DNA of 64,000 nt from Earliella scabrosa. Its lineage: Eukaryota > Basidiomycota > Agaricomycetes > Polyporales > Polyporaceae. Both the position numbers and the translations under genes were made by a program. The notes under the pieces were generated by a model. The model did no database searches and was not told the DNA's origin. It worked only from the letters and a program-made list of their open reading frames with translations. The first letter of the stretch is position 1. Every line of letters begins with the position of its first letter. The stretch lies in NCBI GenBank assembly GCA_022605405.1, contig JABYQQ010000033.1:310001-374000 (forward strand), read 5' to 3'. Below, piece after piece: positions 11,846 through 22,427 of this stretch.

Positions 11846-11875
11846 GAAATTTACATTACTGGTGCAGCGATAGTA
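11846..11875 (-). repeat. Right terminal inverted repeat
   Basis: Reverse complement of 9706-9735 at all 30 positions. The outer end reads ...GCGATAGTA, followed by unrelated sequence. Confidence 0.75.
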
Positions 11876-11929
11876 TATACGACATCTTGAGGTACACGCC
11901 CAGGTGTGCACCGGGCGCCCTGGGTATTG

Positions 11930-12083
11930 GGTCGGAAGTTATCTGGCGGGGCGGCGCTGGGTACCGAACAGATGTTTTGCAGCCGGCGCTTAGGCCTCCC
12001 TCCAATATCGGTCTGTCCGATATCTGTTCGATGTCTGGGGCACAACGCTCCAGTATGGAAGCGCCGGTCGGAAGTTATCTGGC
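11930..12083. repeat. Interleaved direct and inverted short repeats
   Basis: GGTCGGAAGTTATCTGGC occurs directly at 11930-11947 and again at 12066-12083. Between the copies, CGAACAGAT (about 11964) is mirrored by ATCTGTTCG (12022-12030), and CCGGCGCTT (about 11983) is mirrored by AAGCGCCGG (about 12060). This is structure beyond chance for 150 bases, but I cannot assign it to a family. Confidence 0.55.
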
Positions 12084-13260
12084 CACCCAAAATTCCCAGA
12101 TATCAGAACCGACCCACGGCTCACCTGAGCGTGTAGACGAAGGTCGAGTGCCAGGACTCCAGTGCCACTGGCCAGTGGGAGGGCCGCCGCGAGTATTACA
12201 TAAGCGAAACGGAGCCGGGCCGAAGATGACTGGGCGCCTAAACCCAATTGGTATGGCATCTTGCTCAGCAACTTGCTCGCTGCTTGCTGTCTCGTGCATA
12301 CATGGCTCACGCTCGACTACGCCGGGCCTAGCTACCCCTCACCTGCAACATGTCTGCTCTGCCTCTCGGTTTGGACTGAAATGTCGTAGGTATGTCGCAC
12401 GCTGCAGCCTGACTTGGGTCGGTCTCGTGGGGAGGCGGACGGGGAGGAAGTATAAGCCTGAGGAGTACCGACTAAGGCTGAGGTGAATACACGGGGATGG
12501 CCAGTTACGGAGACTACGAACTCGTCTCAGGTATGCTTTCCAAGTCTCATGTTGCGCTCTCCATCCATACTCCTACGCCCCTCGGAATATACACGCTTAT
12601 CTGAGTGAGGGCCACCACTCTTCGTGCCCCCCTTCTTGCTTGTTTGCCCAGTCGATCCAATGGCGCCAGGCTCGGGTTGCTATTTTCGATCCAGTAAGTA
12701 CCACAAGGATTCAAACAGACGTGTAAGAGGTGGACGCAGATGCATAGTGTTCGCACGTGCATCGTTCACTATTTTGCCCATTGCCCCCTCCCCTGGTCCG
12801 GAGAGTAACAGCATGCTACGTACGTGCGTTACTCCCGCTAGTTCAGCATGGGCCCCTGAAATCGAATGCCACCGTCTAGGGTACGTTATTGACTCACATC
12901 CAAGAATGTTACCTTCGATGCGTATAGAGGGAGGGATCCCTTATCTCAGGGGATGGATGGATTTCTCCGTTCCGCAACGAAGTTCTCGCATCAGGGTCCA
13001 CCCAAGACGTCGCCGTGAGCATAGTTGCTTCTTTTCTCTATTCACAAACCTACTGAGCTCTAGACCCGGCTACAAACGTCACACTTGAGTTAATGCGCGG
13101 ATAACTGAAGGTTCGTTTACCCACTCCACAGGCACACAGGTATTTGTGTCCGTTATAGAGACAATATCACGCCTCTAGGAGTCCCTAAAGCCCTCCCCCC
13201 GCTCGTTCTTATACTGTGGCTCGCCCTGGCGCCCGACACTGCTGCCTTCAAGCCTGCGCC
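12084..13260. other. Intergenic stretch before the first FAD monooxygenase
   Basis: No exon is supported. The right end should hold the promoter of the monooxygenase starting at 13261. A long open frame that crosses 11560-12486 has no recognisable domain and spans the repeats above, so I do not call it. Confidence 0.45.
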
Positions 13261-15248
13261 ATGCCACCCGCCCACAGGTCCGACTCTACAGTACCGCGCT
13301 ATCGACTTGCCATAGTGTACGTAATCAACTCCGTCCTCTCAGCCGTCGCTGACTTTGTTTCGCTGCAGGGGTGGCGGAATCGCTGGCCTGACTCTCGCGG
13401 TCACCTTGGGGCGTTACGAGGAGCGCGGCTCTCCTATCCAGATCGACCTGTACGAAGCCGGTCCGGAGATCACCACGGTCGGGGCGGGGATCTCTGTCTG
13501 GCCACGGACATGGGAGGTCATGCGGTATCTGGGACTGTACGACGAGTTGGTTGAGGCCGCCGTGAAGTCGCATGGGACTGGGAACGACGATCAGTTGAGT
13601 AAGTTCTACTGCATAGTGTCGATCAGGTACACTCAGTAATGCGGAGTGGTGGACTCCTCCCTCAGAACCGGCCTTCTTCTATCGCAAGTCCGACTGGTCG
13701 CGAGAAGGTTACGAGTTCTCGCGAATCATCATGCCGAGTGCGGTGCCACCATCTATCTCGTAGTGCGCGCCTTGCTGAGATCATTCTGCATGCACAGATG
13801 GTTCGAGGACCATGCATCGTGCGGAGATGATGGACGTACTCGTTCGGAACCTCCCAAAGCATTGCTCGATACACACTTCCAAGCGTCTTGTCAACTACTC
13901 CGAGTCTACATCGCCTGAAGGTGGTGAACCTCTGCCTCAGACGTCCTACTACACGCTGCACTTCGCCGACGGCACGACGGCGGAGGCAGATGTTGTTATT
14001 GGGGCCGATGGCATCAAGTCCAAGACGCGTGCTGCAATGTACCGTCATGCGCATGCACGCGATTGTGCGAACCCCAGCGTCACCTCCCTAGAGGGGTGTG
14101 AGCGGTGCCGACACGCAACGCCCAAATGGAGTGGGTCAGTCGGATACCGTTACCTTATCCCGTCGGAGAAGTTGCGAGACATCAACCCGGGGCATCGCGT
14201 ACTAGAAAGCCCTGCACTGATTAGCGTAAGCATGTCGAAGTATCCCTATCCACGATGCGGTGCGCTGATATCCGCGTCAGTATTCAGGTAAGAGCAAGGT
14301 ATGCGTCCGCGCTCCCAACGTCAGGAAGATCGCTCACAGGTCTCACTCATAGCACATTATAACCTATCCCATCTCGCGAGGCAAGTACGTCAACTTCATC
14401 GGGTTTGTGAGTAAGCCCGAGGCCGAAGGCACGGCGTACCCGCGCAAATGGGTCACAGACGCGACTCGAGAGGAGCTCGTCAACGAGTTCTCCGGGTGGG
14501 AGCCGGAAGTCGAGCAGCTGCTTCAGGTGCGTAGAACCGTCCTGAAGCACTTCAATGCTGGTTCCTTCGATGCTGGAAGAGCTGACATACAACATATAGT
14601 CCACAGCGAACCCGACGGTATGGGCGATCCATATGATGGACAATCTCCCATTCTGGGTGTCAGGTCGCGTCGCGTTAATGGGAGATGCTGTGCACGCCAT
14701 GACGACGCACTTTGGTGCAGGAGGGGGTCAAGCGATCGAAGTACGTGCTTCCCCCACTTGCCGCTCCAGCTGAAGCTTTCTCACATCCATCATCGAACGA
14801 CGTTCTAACATCTCGTCTTGAACCAACTGGTCAGGACGCATACATCCTCGGCCGTCTCCTCGCAGACCCGCGCACCTCTCTCCAGCACGTCGCTGGCGTC
14901 TTTGCAATCTATCAGGCCGTCCGCCTTCCCTTTGCGCGGGGCGTCGTCCAGAACTCGGACAAGTTGGGGAAATTGTGCGAGTTCGACTGGCCGGGGCTCT
15001 ATGACGGATCGTTCCCCACGGAGGATGACGATGAAGTGTCGCTCGCCCAAATTCGGGCAAGATTGGATGAGTTAGGCAGCGCGATAGTTGGGATGTGGGA
15101 ATGGCAGACGAAGGAAAAGGTCGAGAAACAGTGGCTCGACGCGGAGGGACGGTATGTGACGATGTTAGCCGAGATGGGTGAGCAAGCTAAGCCAGAGGAA
15201 GCGCGAGCTGCTTCGACGATGCAATCAAAGCTCTGTACTGTCACGTAG
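13261..15248 (+). CDS. FAD-dependent monooxygenase, salicylate-hydroxylase-like (tandem copy 1)
   Basis: Eight exons: 13261-13316, 13369-13598, 13666-13737, 13798-14225, 14281-14298, 14353-14526, 14600-14740 and 14835-15248, giving 510 residues. All phases close. The N-terminal beta strand YRLAIV runs into GGGIAG (residues 20-25), the dinucleotide-binding GxGxxG. The DG motif GADGIKSKTR is at residues 188-197. The GD motif GRVALMGDAVHAM...GAGGGQAIEDAYILGRLL contains G354-D355. This three-motif layout defines class A flavoprotein hydroxylases. These use NAD(P)H and oxygen to hydroxylate aromatic rings; the salicylate-hydroxylase branch also decarboxylates. The substrate here is unknown. Exon 5 is an 18-base micro-exon encoding YSGKSK. 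There is no signal peptide, so the protein should be cytosolic. Its twin follows 830 bases downstream. Confidence 0.88.
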
Positions 15249-16077
15249 AAGGGCACTTTCACCACGTTGGTGCGGTATGGATCGTATTACATTACTCACG
15301 GGCCTTCCGTATGCTGATTGCATCGTATCCTAGCGTCAGGCAATGCATCTGTACAGTATGGTCGTTATCGCAATTGATCCCTCTTCAACATTCCACGCCT
15401 GTCGTGTATGATTGTCGCTCCCGAAGTTGCGCGTCCCTGCGGTCTATTCTGGGCATTCGCTCTGCCTTTACGAACATTCACGGCGTCAGCATTCGAGCAA
15501 ATCACCAGACACGCGATACTGGGCTAGGTAATTCCAGCAGTCTAGCGATGTCACTCAGCAGTGCTCCGCTACGCAGAAGGTCAAATGGATGTCTCACTCG
15601 AACGTTGCCTATATTTACCGTACAAACCTAGAGCGGGTCTCTTCAGCCCGAACCTCCATGCACCTCTCTCCTCTACAGGTACGAGCCGGACTTGCTTCAT
15701 TTGTAATCCACCGACGATCACGCTGAACGATCCCACGCAGCACCATGACGAGCCTAGAATAGCTCCCGTCCGTCGCCGTCGCCGTCGCCGTCGCCGTCGA
15801 CGCCGCGCGCATGCTCTGGCGTGGGGAATGCAGCCCGTCCGCATCCCGTGCGAACGCCCGCGGGGCCCGTCACATTTTACCATCGGCGACACCTTCTCCG
15901 TCGACTCTCTCACAATGAATAGCGAGCTATCGGCAAGGCAGTGAGAACGAGCTGTCATCATATAACCGCTGCTGTGGGATGGCTGTCCCTCCCCTCCCAT
16001 AGGACTCTCTCGCGCCTGACTGCTAGCCATCGAACCCTCGACGCGACTTCGTTTCTATCAAGCTTGACGTTCATATC
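15249..16077 (+). other. Spacer between the two tandem monooxygenases
   Basis: 829 bases holding the 3' end of copy 1, a (CGTCGC) microsatellite and the promoter of copy 2. I see no further exon. Confidence 0.55.
15771..15799 (+). repeat. (CGTCGC)n microsatellite
   Basis: About five uninterrupted copies of the 6-base unit CGTCGC lie in the spacer between the duplicated monooxygenase genes. Confidence 0.85.
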
Positions 16078-18064
16078 ATGCCCGACGGATCTACACCCGG
16101 CCTCAATCCTACGGGACCGCGATTTCGGCTCGCAGTTGTGTGCGTACATAATATCTGGACGTTCCTCTGTTTCTCATCACTGACATAATCCTTGCAACAC
16201 CTCCTGAACCACAGTGGCGGAGGAATCGCAGGACTGACCCTCGCTGTTGCCTTAGGGCGGTACGGAGAGTCCAACTCGCCCATCCAGATCGACTTGTACG
16301 AGTCGGGGCCAGAGATCACAACTGTGGGCGCGGGAATCTCTGTATGGGCGCGGACATGGACCATCATGCGTGCTCTTGGGCTGTACGAGGAGCTCGCGAA
16401 CAAAGCTGTCACGCAAACAGAGAGAAGGCGGGAGGCGGGAGGGGAAGAAGAATTCCGTGAGTCTCTCACTCTGCCCTGTCGCAGCTAACTGAAGGACGTG
16501 TGCTCTGCAGGACCTGCCTTCTATCTACGCAAGTCTGACTGGAAACGAGAGGGATATGAGTTCGGGAGGATCATGGTGCCCAGTACGTCTATGTGCCTTG
16601 CAGAGCGGGTGCCGGGCGGCGAAGCTGAGCCGTTCTGGATGCAGATGGCTCCACGACAATGCACCGAGCGGACATGGTCGACGTCCTCGTTCGGCACCTC
16701 CCCAAGACCTGCTCGATCCATACCTCCAAGCGTCTTGTCACCTATACTGAGGCGCAGAACACCCAGTCCGGCACAGTGTACACCCTACACTTCGCCGATG
16801 GGTCGACTGCGGAGGCGGATGTGCTCATCGGCGCCGACGGCATCAAGTCCAAGACTCGCGCGGCCATGTACGATCTTGCTCACCAACGAGAGTGCTCGCA
16901 GGATGTGAGGAGGGAGGAGTGTGCGCGTTGCAGACATGCGACGCCGCTGTGGACAGGTACGGTTGCATATCGATACTTGATCCCTGCGGAGCGCATGCGC
17001 CAGGTGAACCCCATGCACACCGCGTTGCAAATCAAGTCCCCTCTGAATGTGCGTCTTGTGAAGTATGACTGGAGTACACCGAACTAACTGCTGTGAACGG
17101 TTCAGTACGCAGGGAAAGGAAGGGTGAGTGAATCCTGACATCGCACTCGCGCTCTGCGTGATAGTGAGCTGAGCGCGCTGGTGCTCAGCATATCATCACA
17201 TATCCCATATCGCACGGCAAGTACCTCAATTGGGTTGGATTCGTCACAGTGCCGGGAGGGAAAGGAACCACTTATCCCCATAAGTGGGTCATCGACGCCT
17301 CACGGGACGACCTCGTCGCGCATTTCTCGGGATGGGAACCCGAAGTTGATGAGATGCTTTCAGTACGTGTATCTCCTAACCTGAATCAACATGGCCGACA
17401 ATCCGGATGTGCTCTAGTGCGTGGAGAAGCCGACGCTATGGGCTATCCACATTGTCGACAACCTGCCCTTCTCCGTGAGCGGGCGAGTGGCGCTCATGGG
17501 AGACGCTGTGAGCCCTCCTTGGACACTGATGGTTTGGTTCATGCTGAAACACGTAACAGGTGCACGCAATGGAGACGCATTTTGGGGCCGGAGGGGGTCA
17601 AGCGATCGAGGTAAGCGCACTCAAGCACCTTCCGGATGTCAATGTGTTCATTGTCACGTACGCAGGACGCGTACATCCTCGGACGGCTCCTGGCTGACCC
17701 CAGAACCACCCTCGCGCGAGTGGCAGACGTCTTCCGAATCTACCAAGACGTCCGACTGCCCTTCGCGCAGAGGGTCGTACGGAACGCCGCACGAATTGGG
17801 CTCATGTACGAGTTCAACTCGCCTGGGCTGTACGACGGTCGGCCGCGCTCTGCGGGAACGGAGGAGGAAGAGCTCGAGACGACGCAGACACGTCTCAAAG
17901 AGCTCGGGGAGGCGATACACGAGCTCTGGAAGTGGCAGTGGGAAGAGCGGGTCGAGGAGCAGTGGGAAGAGGCGGAGACGCAGTTCGCGAAGTTGTGCGA
18001 TGGGGAGGGTTCCTCGAAAGAGACGAGTTGGAAAGACAGACTGAGGGGTTGCTTGATCATGTAG
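16078..18064 (+). CDS. FAD-dependent monooxygenase, salicylate-hydroxylase-like (tandem copy 2)
   Basis: Nine exons: 16078-16139, 16215-16456, 16511-16582, 16645-17048, 17106-17123, 17189-17362, 17418-17507, 17560-17610 and 17666-18064, giving 503 residues. It is clearly the paralogue of the upstream gene. Six internal intron positions match in place and phase, and it has the same 18-base micro-exon (here YAGKGR), the same 72-base exon 3 and the same 174-base exon 6. GGGIAG is at residues 22-27, the DG motif starts at G188 and the GD motif has G352-D353. It differs in one extra intron (17508-17559) that splits GDA from VHAMETHFGAGGG, where copy 1 is continuous. The predicted role is the same, NAD(P)H- and oxygen-dependent hydroxylation of an unknown small molecule. 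Its stop codon lies 163 bases from the stop of a convergent aldose 1-epimerase. Confidence 0.88.
17106..17123 (+). other. 18-base micro-exon of monooxygenase copy 2
   Basis: TACGCAGGGAAAGGAAGG is flanked by TTCAG and GTGAGT and encodes YAGKGR. The partner at 14281-14298 in copy 1 encodes YSGKSK. Both are needed to keep the frame between SPLN / ALIS and HIITYPIS. Confidence 0.8.
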
Positions 18065-18227
18065 GCAGACGGCGACGGATGGGTAGACCGACAGAGAGTC
18101 CCCTGGTAATATGGATCATTTAATGATTCGTAGACTACTTGTCGTACAGTACTCGTGAATGCTGCGGGCGGCTGCAAGGAGCATACCCAGGAGATAAGGC
18201 CTCAGGTCCTGTGTCAATGTCGTAAAC
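18065..18227. other. Short convergent gap
   Basis: Only 163 bases separate the stop codons of the monooxygenase (+) and the aldose 1-epimerase (-). Their 3' untranslated regions probably overlap. Confidence 0.6.
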
Positions 18228-19825
18228 TCAGACGCTTCCATCTTCGTCGACGGTGGAGAACTTGTACGTCGCCCACCACTTGTAGTCCTTGCCGGGGTAG
18301 TCTGCATCGCACGGAGTCAGGGATGCGCGACACGAGATAGGAGATGAACTCACAGATCTGGTCCTGTTCCCACTCGGGGTTGTTGATGGCGTCGATGTAG
18401 CCCTGCTGTTCGACGACGATGGAGCTGTACGTCGTGTAGTTGAGCTTAGGACCTCCGTGCGCCTTCTTACGAGGGACGTTGATGAAGTTGCCGCTGTAGA
18501 ACTGCACGGCCGGGTCGCTGGACGTCATATCGACCCTGACGTAGCGAAACGATGTTAGGAGAAGGATCACAGCGGGGGAGGCGCGAGACGTACTTGATGC
18601 CGGAGAGGTCGCTCCACATGGAGAAGCCGGGCTCCTCCGAGATATCGCGGTCGTAGACCCAGCAGTTGTCGTAGCCCTGGCAGCCTTGAAGCGAGCTAGT
18701 CAGAATACGCAATAATAGATAAACATGGAGACTTACCAGCACCGCAGAGGTCCTTGGTGTCGTTCCAGCGCGCGCCGATGGCGGTGGCCGTGCGGAAGTC
18801 GAGAGCGGTGCCCTCGACGTCGGTGAAGTTGCCGGTGGGGATGAGCGTCCCGTCGACCTCGATGACGCGCGACGCATCGATGCGGAGCTTGTGGTCGAGG
18901 ATGGTATCCGCGCCCTGGAACCCGTCAAGGTTCCAGTAGGTGTGCTGGGTCAGCATGATGGGGGTCGTCGTCGTGGCCTTGGCGAGGATCTCTGAGTGGA
19001 GGATGCCGCCGTTCTTGACAGTGTGCGTCGTCTAGAACGAGCGTAAGATGTCTGAGTGCGTAGATACTGAGTAGAAACAACTCACAATAGCAGCAACAGC
19101 ACCGGGCCAGCCTTCCTCGCCGCTGTCGAGGTAGAAGTAGGTGACACTGGACTTGGTCTTGGCAATGACAGTCCAGTTACGGCGGTCCCAGCCGTAAACA
19201 CCGCCGTGAAGGGTGTTCTGGCCATCGTTTTGGGGGATCTGGACGACACCAGGGCCGGTGGGAGGAGGGTCCCGGCTAATCGGGAGCGAGAACCGACCTA
19301 CGATCCGACATGAGCACTGTAAATTCGCGCCAAAAGCGGCACATAACCGAGGACTCACCCTTCTTGATACGGTTCGCGTAGCTACGAGGCACGCTTGAGC
19401 ACAATCACAGCATCCTACGAGATGGTCATGGACGTACCGGCCGACGATGTTGTTGAAGAAGGGGTGGGCGGGGTCGGTGAGTAGCTTGGACTGGATGCGA
19501 TTGTCAATGCGACGTGTAAGTGTGAGACGAAGAAGACATACCTGATCGTCATAGCCCAACACTACGTCCCTCTTCTGCCCGTCGCGGTCGTCCACCAAGA
19601 GTTCCGTCAACGAAGCCCCGACGGATGCGAAGCTCGCGGTGATTGAGCCGTCAGGAGCGGAGATCGTCGTGACGTCAAAGGGCTATGGACGTTCGTAAGA
19701 TGCCAGTGGGAGGCTTCGAGAGAAGGGAAACATACCCATTCTGCACCGCCGCCGGTGTTGTTGGCGAGCCCGACCTGGGAGACGGCAGCAACTGCCACGA
19801 AGAGCTTCAAGAGCTTGGAGACCAT
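18228..19825 (-). CDS. Secreted aldose 1-epimerase / galactose mutarotase (tandem copy A)
   Basis: Nine exons on the minus strand: 19825-19736, 19682-19542, 19490-19438, 19381-19359 (23 bases), 19297-19086, 19031-18737, 18684-18594, 18535-18354 and 18301-18228, giving 386 residues. A hydrophobic signal peptide (KLLKLFVAVAAVSQVGLA) points to secretion. Family landmarks are NTLHGG with H133, QHTYWNL with H203 (equivalent to the catalytic His of NHSYFNL in animal mutarotase) and VEQQGYIDAINN with E344 as the likely catalytic Glu. The enzyme interconverts alpha and beta anomers of free aldoses. A secreted form would act on sugars released outside the cell. The first exon is separated exactly after the signal region. 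Copy B lies 968 bases upstream in the same orientation. Confidence 0.9.
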
Positions 19826-20793
19826 AGTCGTGTCAGAGGAGGAGCGTTACGGACGAGTGCAAGTTCCCCGCGCGTCGAAGTGATCGTCGTGGACCCAAGG
19901 ACGAGCGGGGCCCCACCCCCGCACTCGTCGGTTCTTATGGCCGCTGCTCGCGAAGGCGCAGGAAGGCACCGACCGCACAGCAGCATCAACTACGCGCTCC
20001 TGGTCCTCATCCGAACTCCGCGCGGAAATCGTATGCTGATGCATGTTGCGGCAATTGACCTTATGCAAGTGTGCCGACGCGCTATGCGCCTGTCATGTGA
20101 GGTCGTCCATCCCTGCGCAATTTGATGCGCCTTCGCTCTCCTCACGGTCCCGCAACGCCTTGGCCACAACGTGAGGGAATTGTTGAGATGACGGGTAGTG
20201 GAGTGCTGCCTGCTGACCGCCGTCTGGTACTCGTCCAGTCATCTAGGCTTTCTTGGGTTCGAGTTAGTCAGGTCCTGTCAGGGCGTACAAGGGTCTCTCG
20301 CATGGCTACTTGTGCCCTGCGCAGCGACGTGGCGTCGACTCTAGTCAGAAGCTGAAGCCAAAATCAGCCAAATACAGTACTTATGCTCCTTCTGTTCCGT
20401 TGAGTGCTTACCTGAGGGCGAGCGAGAGGAGCACGTTCGTGACAATGACAGTTGCGAGAAGAACCCCGTCTCAGGCTTGGCGCCCATCATACACTTGGCT
20501 CCATCGCAACACGTGTCGTCATCGATCTCGCGGGCAATGGACACGGCCCCGTGACCGCGTCTGTATGTACCTGAGCAATCCTCACTTGCCGCTACGGCGA
20601 GGGGCATGTCCTCCCCCTCCCCTCGCCATGCGCGTACCTACCTTGAAGCAAACTTATTGTCCCTCGCCTGTACGCGCGCCGCAACTTGGAAGTGGAGTGT
20701 TGAACTATGTTATATCCAGCCATCCACATCGAAGCCTACCTAGGGTACAACATTGGGATCGCACAAGTTGCAAGGCGTGCTAGGCCACCCATC
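19826..20793 (-). other. Spacer between tandem aldose 1-epimerases
   Basis: 968 bases containing the 3' end of copy B and the promoter of copy A. No exon or clear TATA element is visible. Confidence 0.5.
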
Positions 20794-22427
20794 TCACGGA
20801 ACGGTGGAAAACTTGTACGTCGCCTCCCACTTGTAGTCCTTCCCGGGGTGGTCTGCACCAAGACACAATCAGCAGCGAACCTCGTCGTGTAGCGCAGTCG
20901 CAGTGACATACAGATCTGGTCCACGCCCCACTCTGGCGTGTTGATCGCGTCGATGTAGCCTTCCTGCTCGATCGCGACCGCGGACCACTTCGAGTACGTC
21001 TTCGACGGCCCGCCGTGGACCTTCTTACGGGGCGTGTTCAGCCAGAAGCCGGTGTAGACCTGCACCGCGGGGTTGTTCGTCGTCACGTCGAGCCTGCACG
21101 ACGAATGCCTATGAGCTTAACAATATCAGAAGCCATGGCGAAGCTGGACTACGCACCTGATGCCTGAGAGATCGCTCCAGAGGGTGACACCGGGCTTCTT
21201 CGACTCGTCGTGGTCATAGATCCAGCAGTGATCGTATCCCTGACACCCTGAGCGCGACACATCCGATCAGCTGTCCGACTAAAATGCGGACGTACCACGC
21301 CCCACATACCAGTCCCACAGAGGTCGATCGTCTTGTCCCAACGCGCGCCAATAGCCTGAGTCTTGCGGAAGTCCAACGGCGTGCCCTCGACGTCGATGAA
21401 CTCGCCCGTGGGGACCGCGTTCGAGTCGACAGCGACGACGCGCGAGCCGTCGACGCGGAGGTTGTATGCGAGCACGTCGTCGGCGCCCTCGAACGCGTCG
21501 AGGTTCCAGTAGATGTGCTGCGTGAGCATGATCGGCGTCTTCTCCGTCGGCTTTGCGACGATCGAGGTGCGGAGGATCCCTCCGTTCTCGACTTTGTGCG
21601 TTACCTGAAGGCCCAGCGTGAGCATGCTGCCACAAGTAGGAGTTAGCGATACTAACCCATGCTGAGACTTCCCCAGGGAAGCCCTCGTCCGCGCGGTCGA
21701 GGTGGAAGTACGTGACGCTCGTCCGGTCTCGGGAGACGATGGTCCAGTTCCTCCGGTCCCATCCGTAGATACCACCGTGGAGAGTGTTAGCACCGTCGTG
21801 GTCGTTGGTCGGGATCTGGTATACCCCAGGACCAGGCGGCTGAGGATCCTTGGTGATAGGGATCGAGAACGTGCCTGTGCTGAACGTCAGGACCACGCAT
21901 GATGTGAGTTTATAAGAGCCGCATTAGTGCCATACCATTCTTGATTCGATTCGCATACCTGGGGGCGTCGACGTGAGCAGATAGACACAGGCGCACAGAG
22001 TGGGGCTGCAGAAGCTCACCGGCCGACGATAGGGTTGAACACCGGATGGTCCGAGTCTGTCAGCAACCTCGACTGGGCACGAGGTTCGTCAACCTTGTCC
22101 ACCCCGCACGGCATGAGCACGGATCGCACTCACGTTGTCGTCATACCCAAGGATGATGTCCCTCGCCTTCCCGTCCCTGTCCTTCACCCACAGCTCCGTC
22201 ATCGTCGCCCCGAAGGAGACGAACTTCGCAGTGATAGACCCATCTGGCGCAGTGAGCGTCGTGAGGTCGAACGGCTGTGTGACTCAGATCAGCACTTCGG
22301 GAGGGAGAGCATAACAGAACGAGAGGTTACGCACCCAGTCAGGAGCCAACACCGACTCCGCCGCGAACCCGACCCGGACCAACAAGCCCACGGCCAGGAC
22401 GAGCACGCCCAATAATTTCGCCACCAT
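20794..22427 (-). CDS. Secreted aldose 1-epimerase / galactose mutarotase (tandem copy B)
   Basis: Nine exons: 22427-22335, 22274-22134, 22072-22020, 21958-21936 (23 bases), 21874-21657, 21604-21310, 21247-21157, 21093-20912 and 20852-20794, giving 384 residues. Exon sizes 141, 53, 23, 295, 91 and 182 equal those of copy A, and every intron phase matches, so this is a tandem duplicate. A signal peptide (LLGVLVLAVGLLVRVGFA) is present. NTLHGG, QHIYWNLDAF and IEQEGYIDAINTPEW keep the two His and the Glu used in catalysis by this family. The C-terminus stops five residues earlier than in copy A (KFSTVP then stop). The reaction is the same, anomer interconversion of aldoses. Differences in the active-site loops (QGYDHCW against QGYDNCW) could reflect a shift in substrate, which is not testable by eye. 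Confidence 0.9.

Larger units (their letters stand above)
9706..11875. mobile_element. Candidate TIR DNA transposon (non-autonomous or decayed)
   Basis: A perfect 30-base inverted repeat occupies 9706-9735 and 11846-11875. Identity stops abruptly at the outer ends. Both outer ends begin with TA, so the arrangement fits TA-flanked terminal repeats beginning CTATCGCTGCACC, as in Tc1/mariner-like elements. Subterminal copies of a CAGTAATGTAAATT motif lie at 9748-9761, and the inverted shorter form ACATTACTG lies near 10228. A second inverted pair lies inside (10330-10350 against 11656-11676, 20 of 21 bases). I see no transposase with a DDE/D pattern in the interior, which is more AT-rich than the flanks. 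It could be a MITE-like or decayed element, or two nested ones. Confidence 0.55.

Noticed and set aside
11560..12486. 308-codon plus-strand open frame as a transposase
   Set aside because: It crosses the right terminal repeat and the nested repeats, has no DDE/D or helix-turn-helix pattern and no homologous motif.
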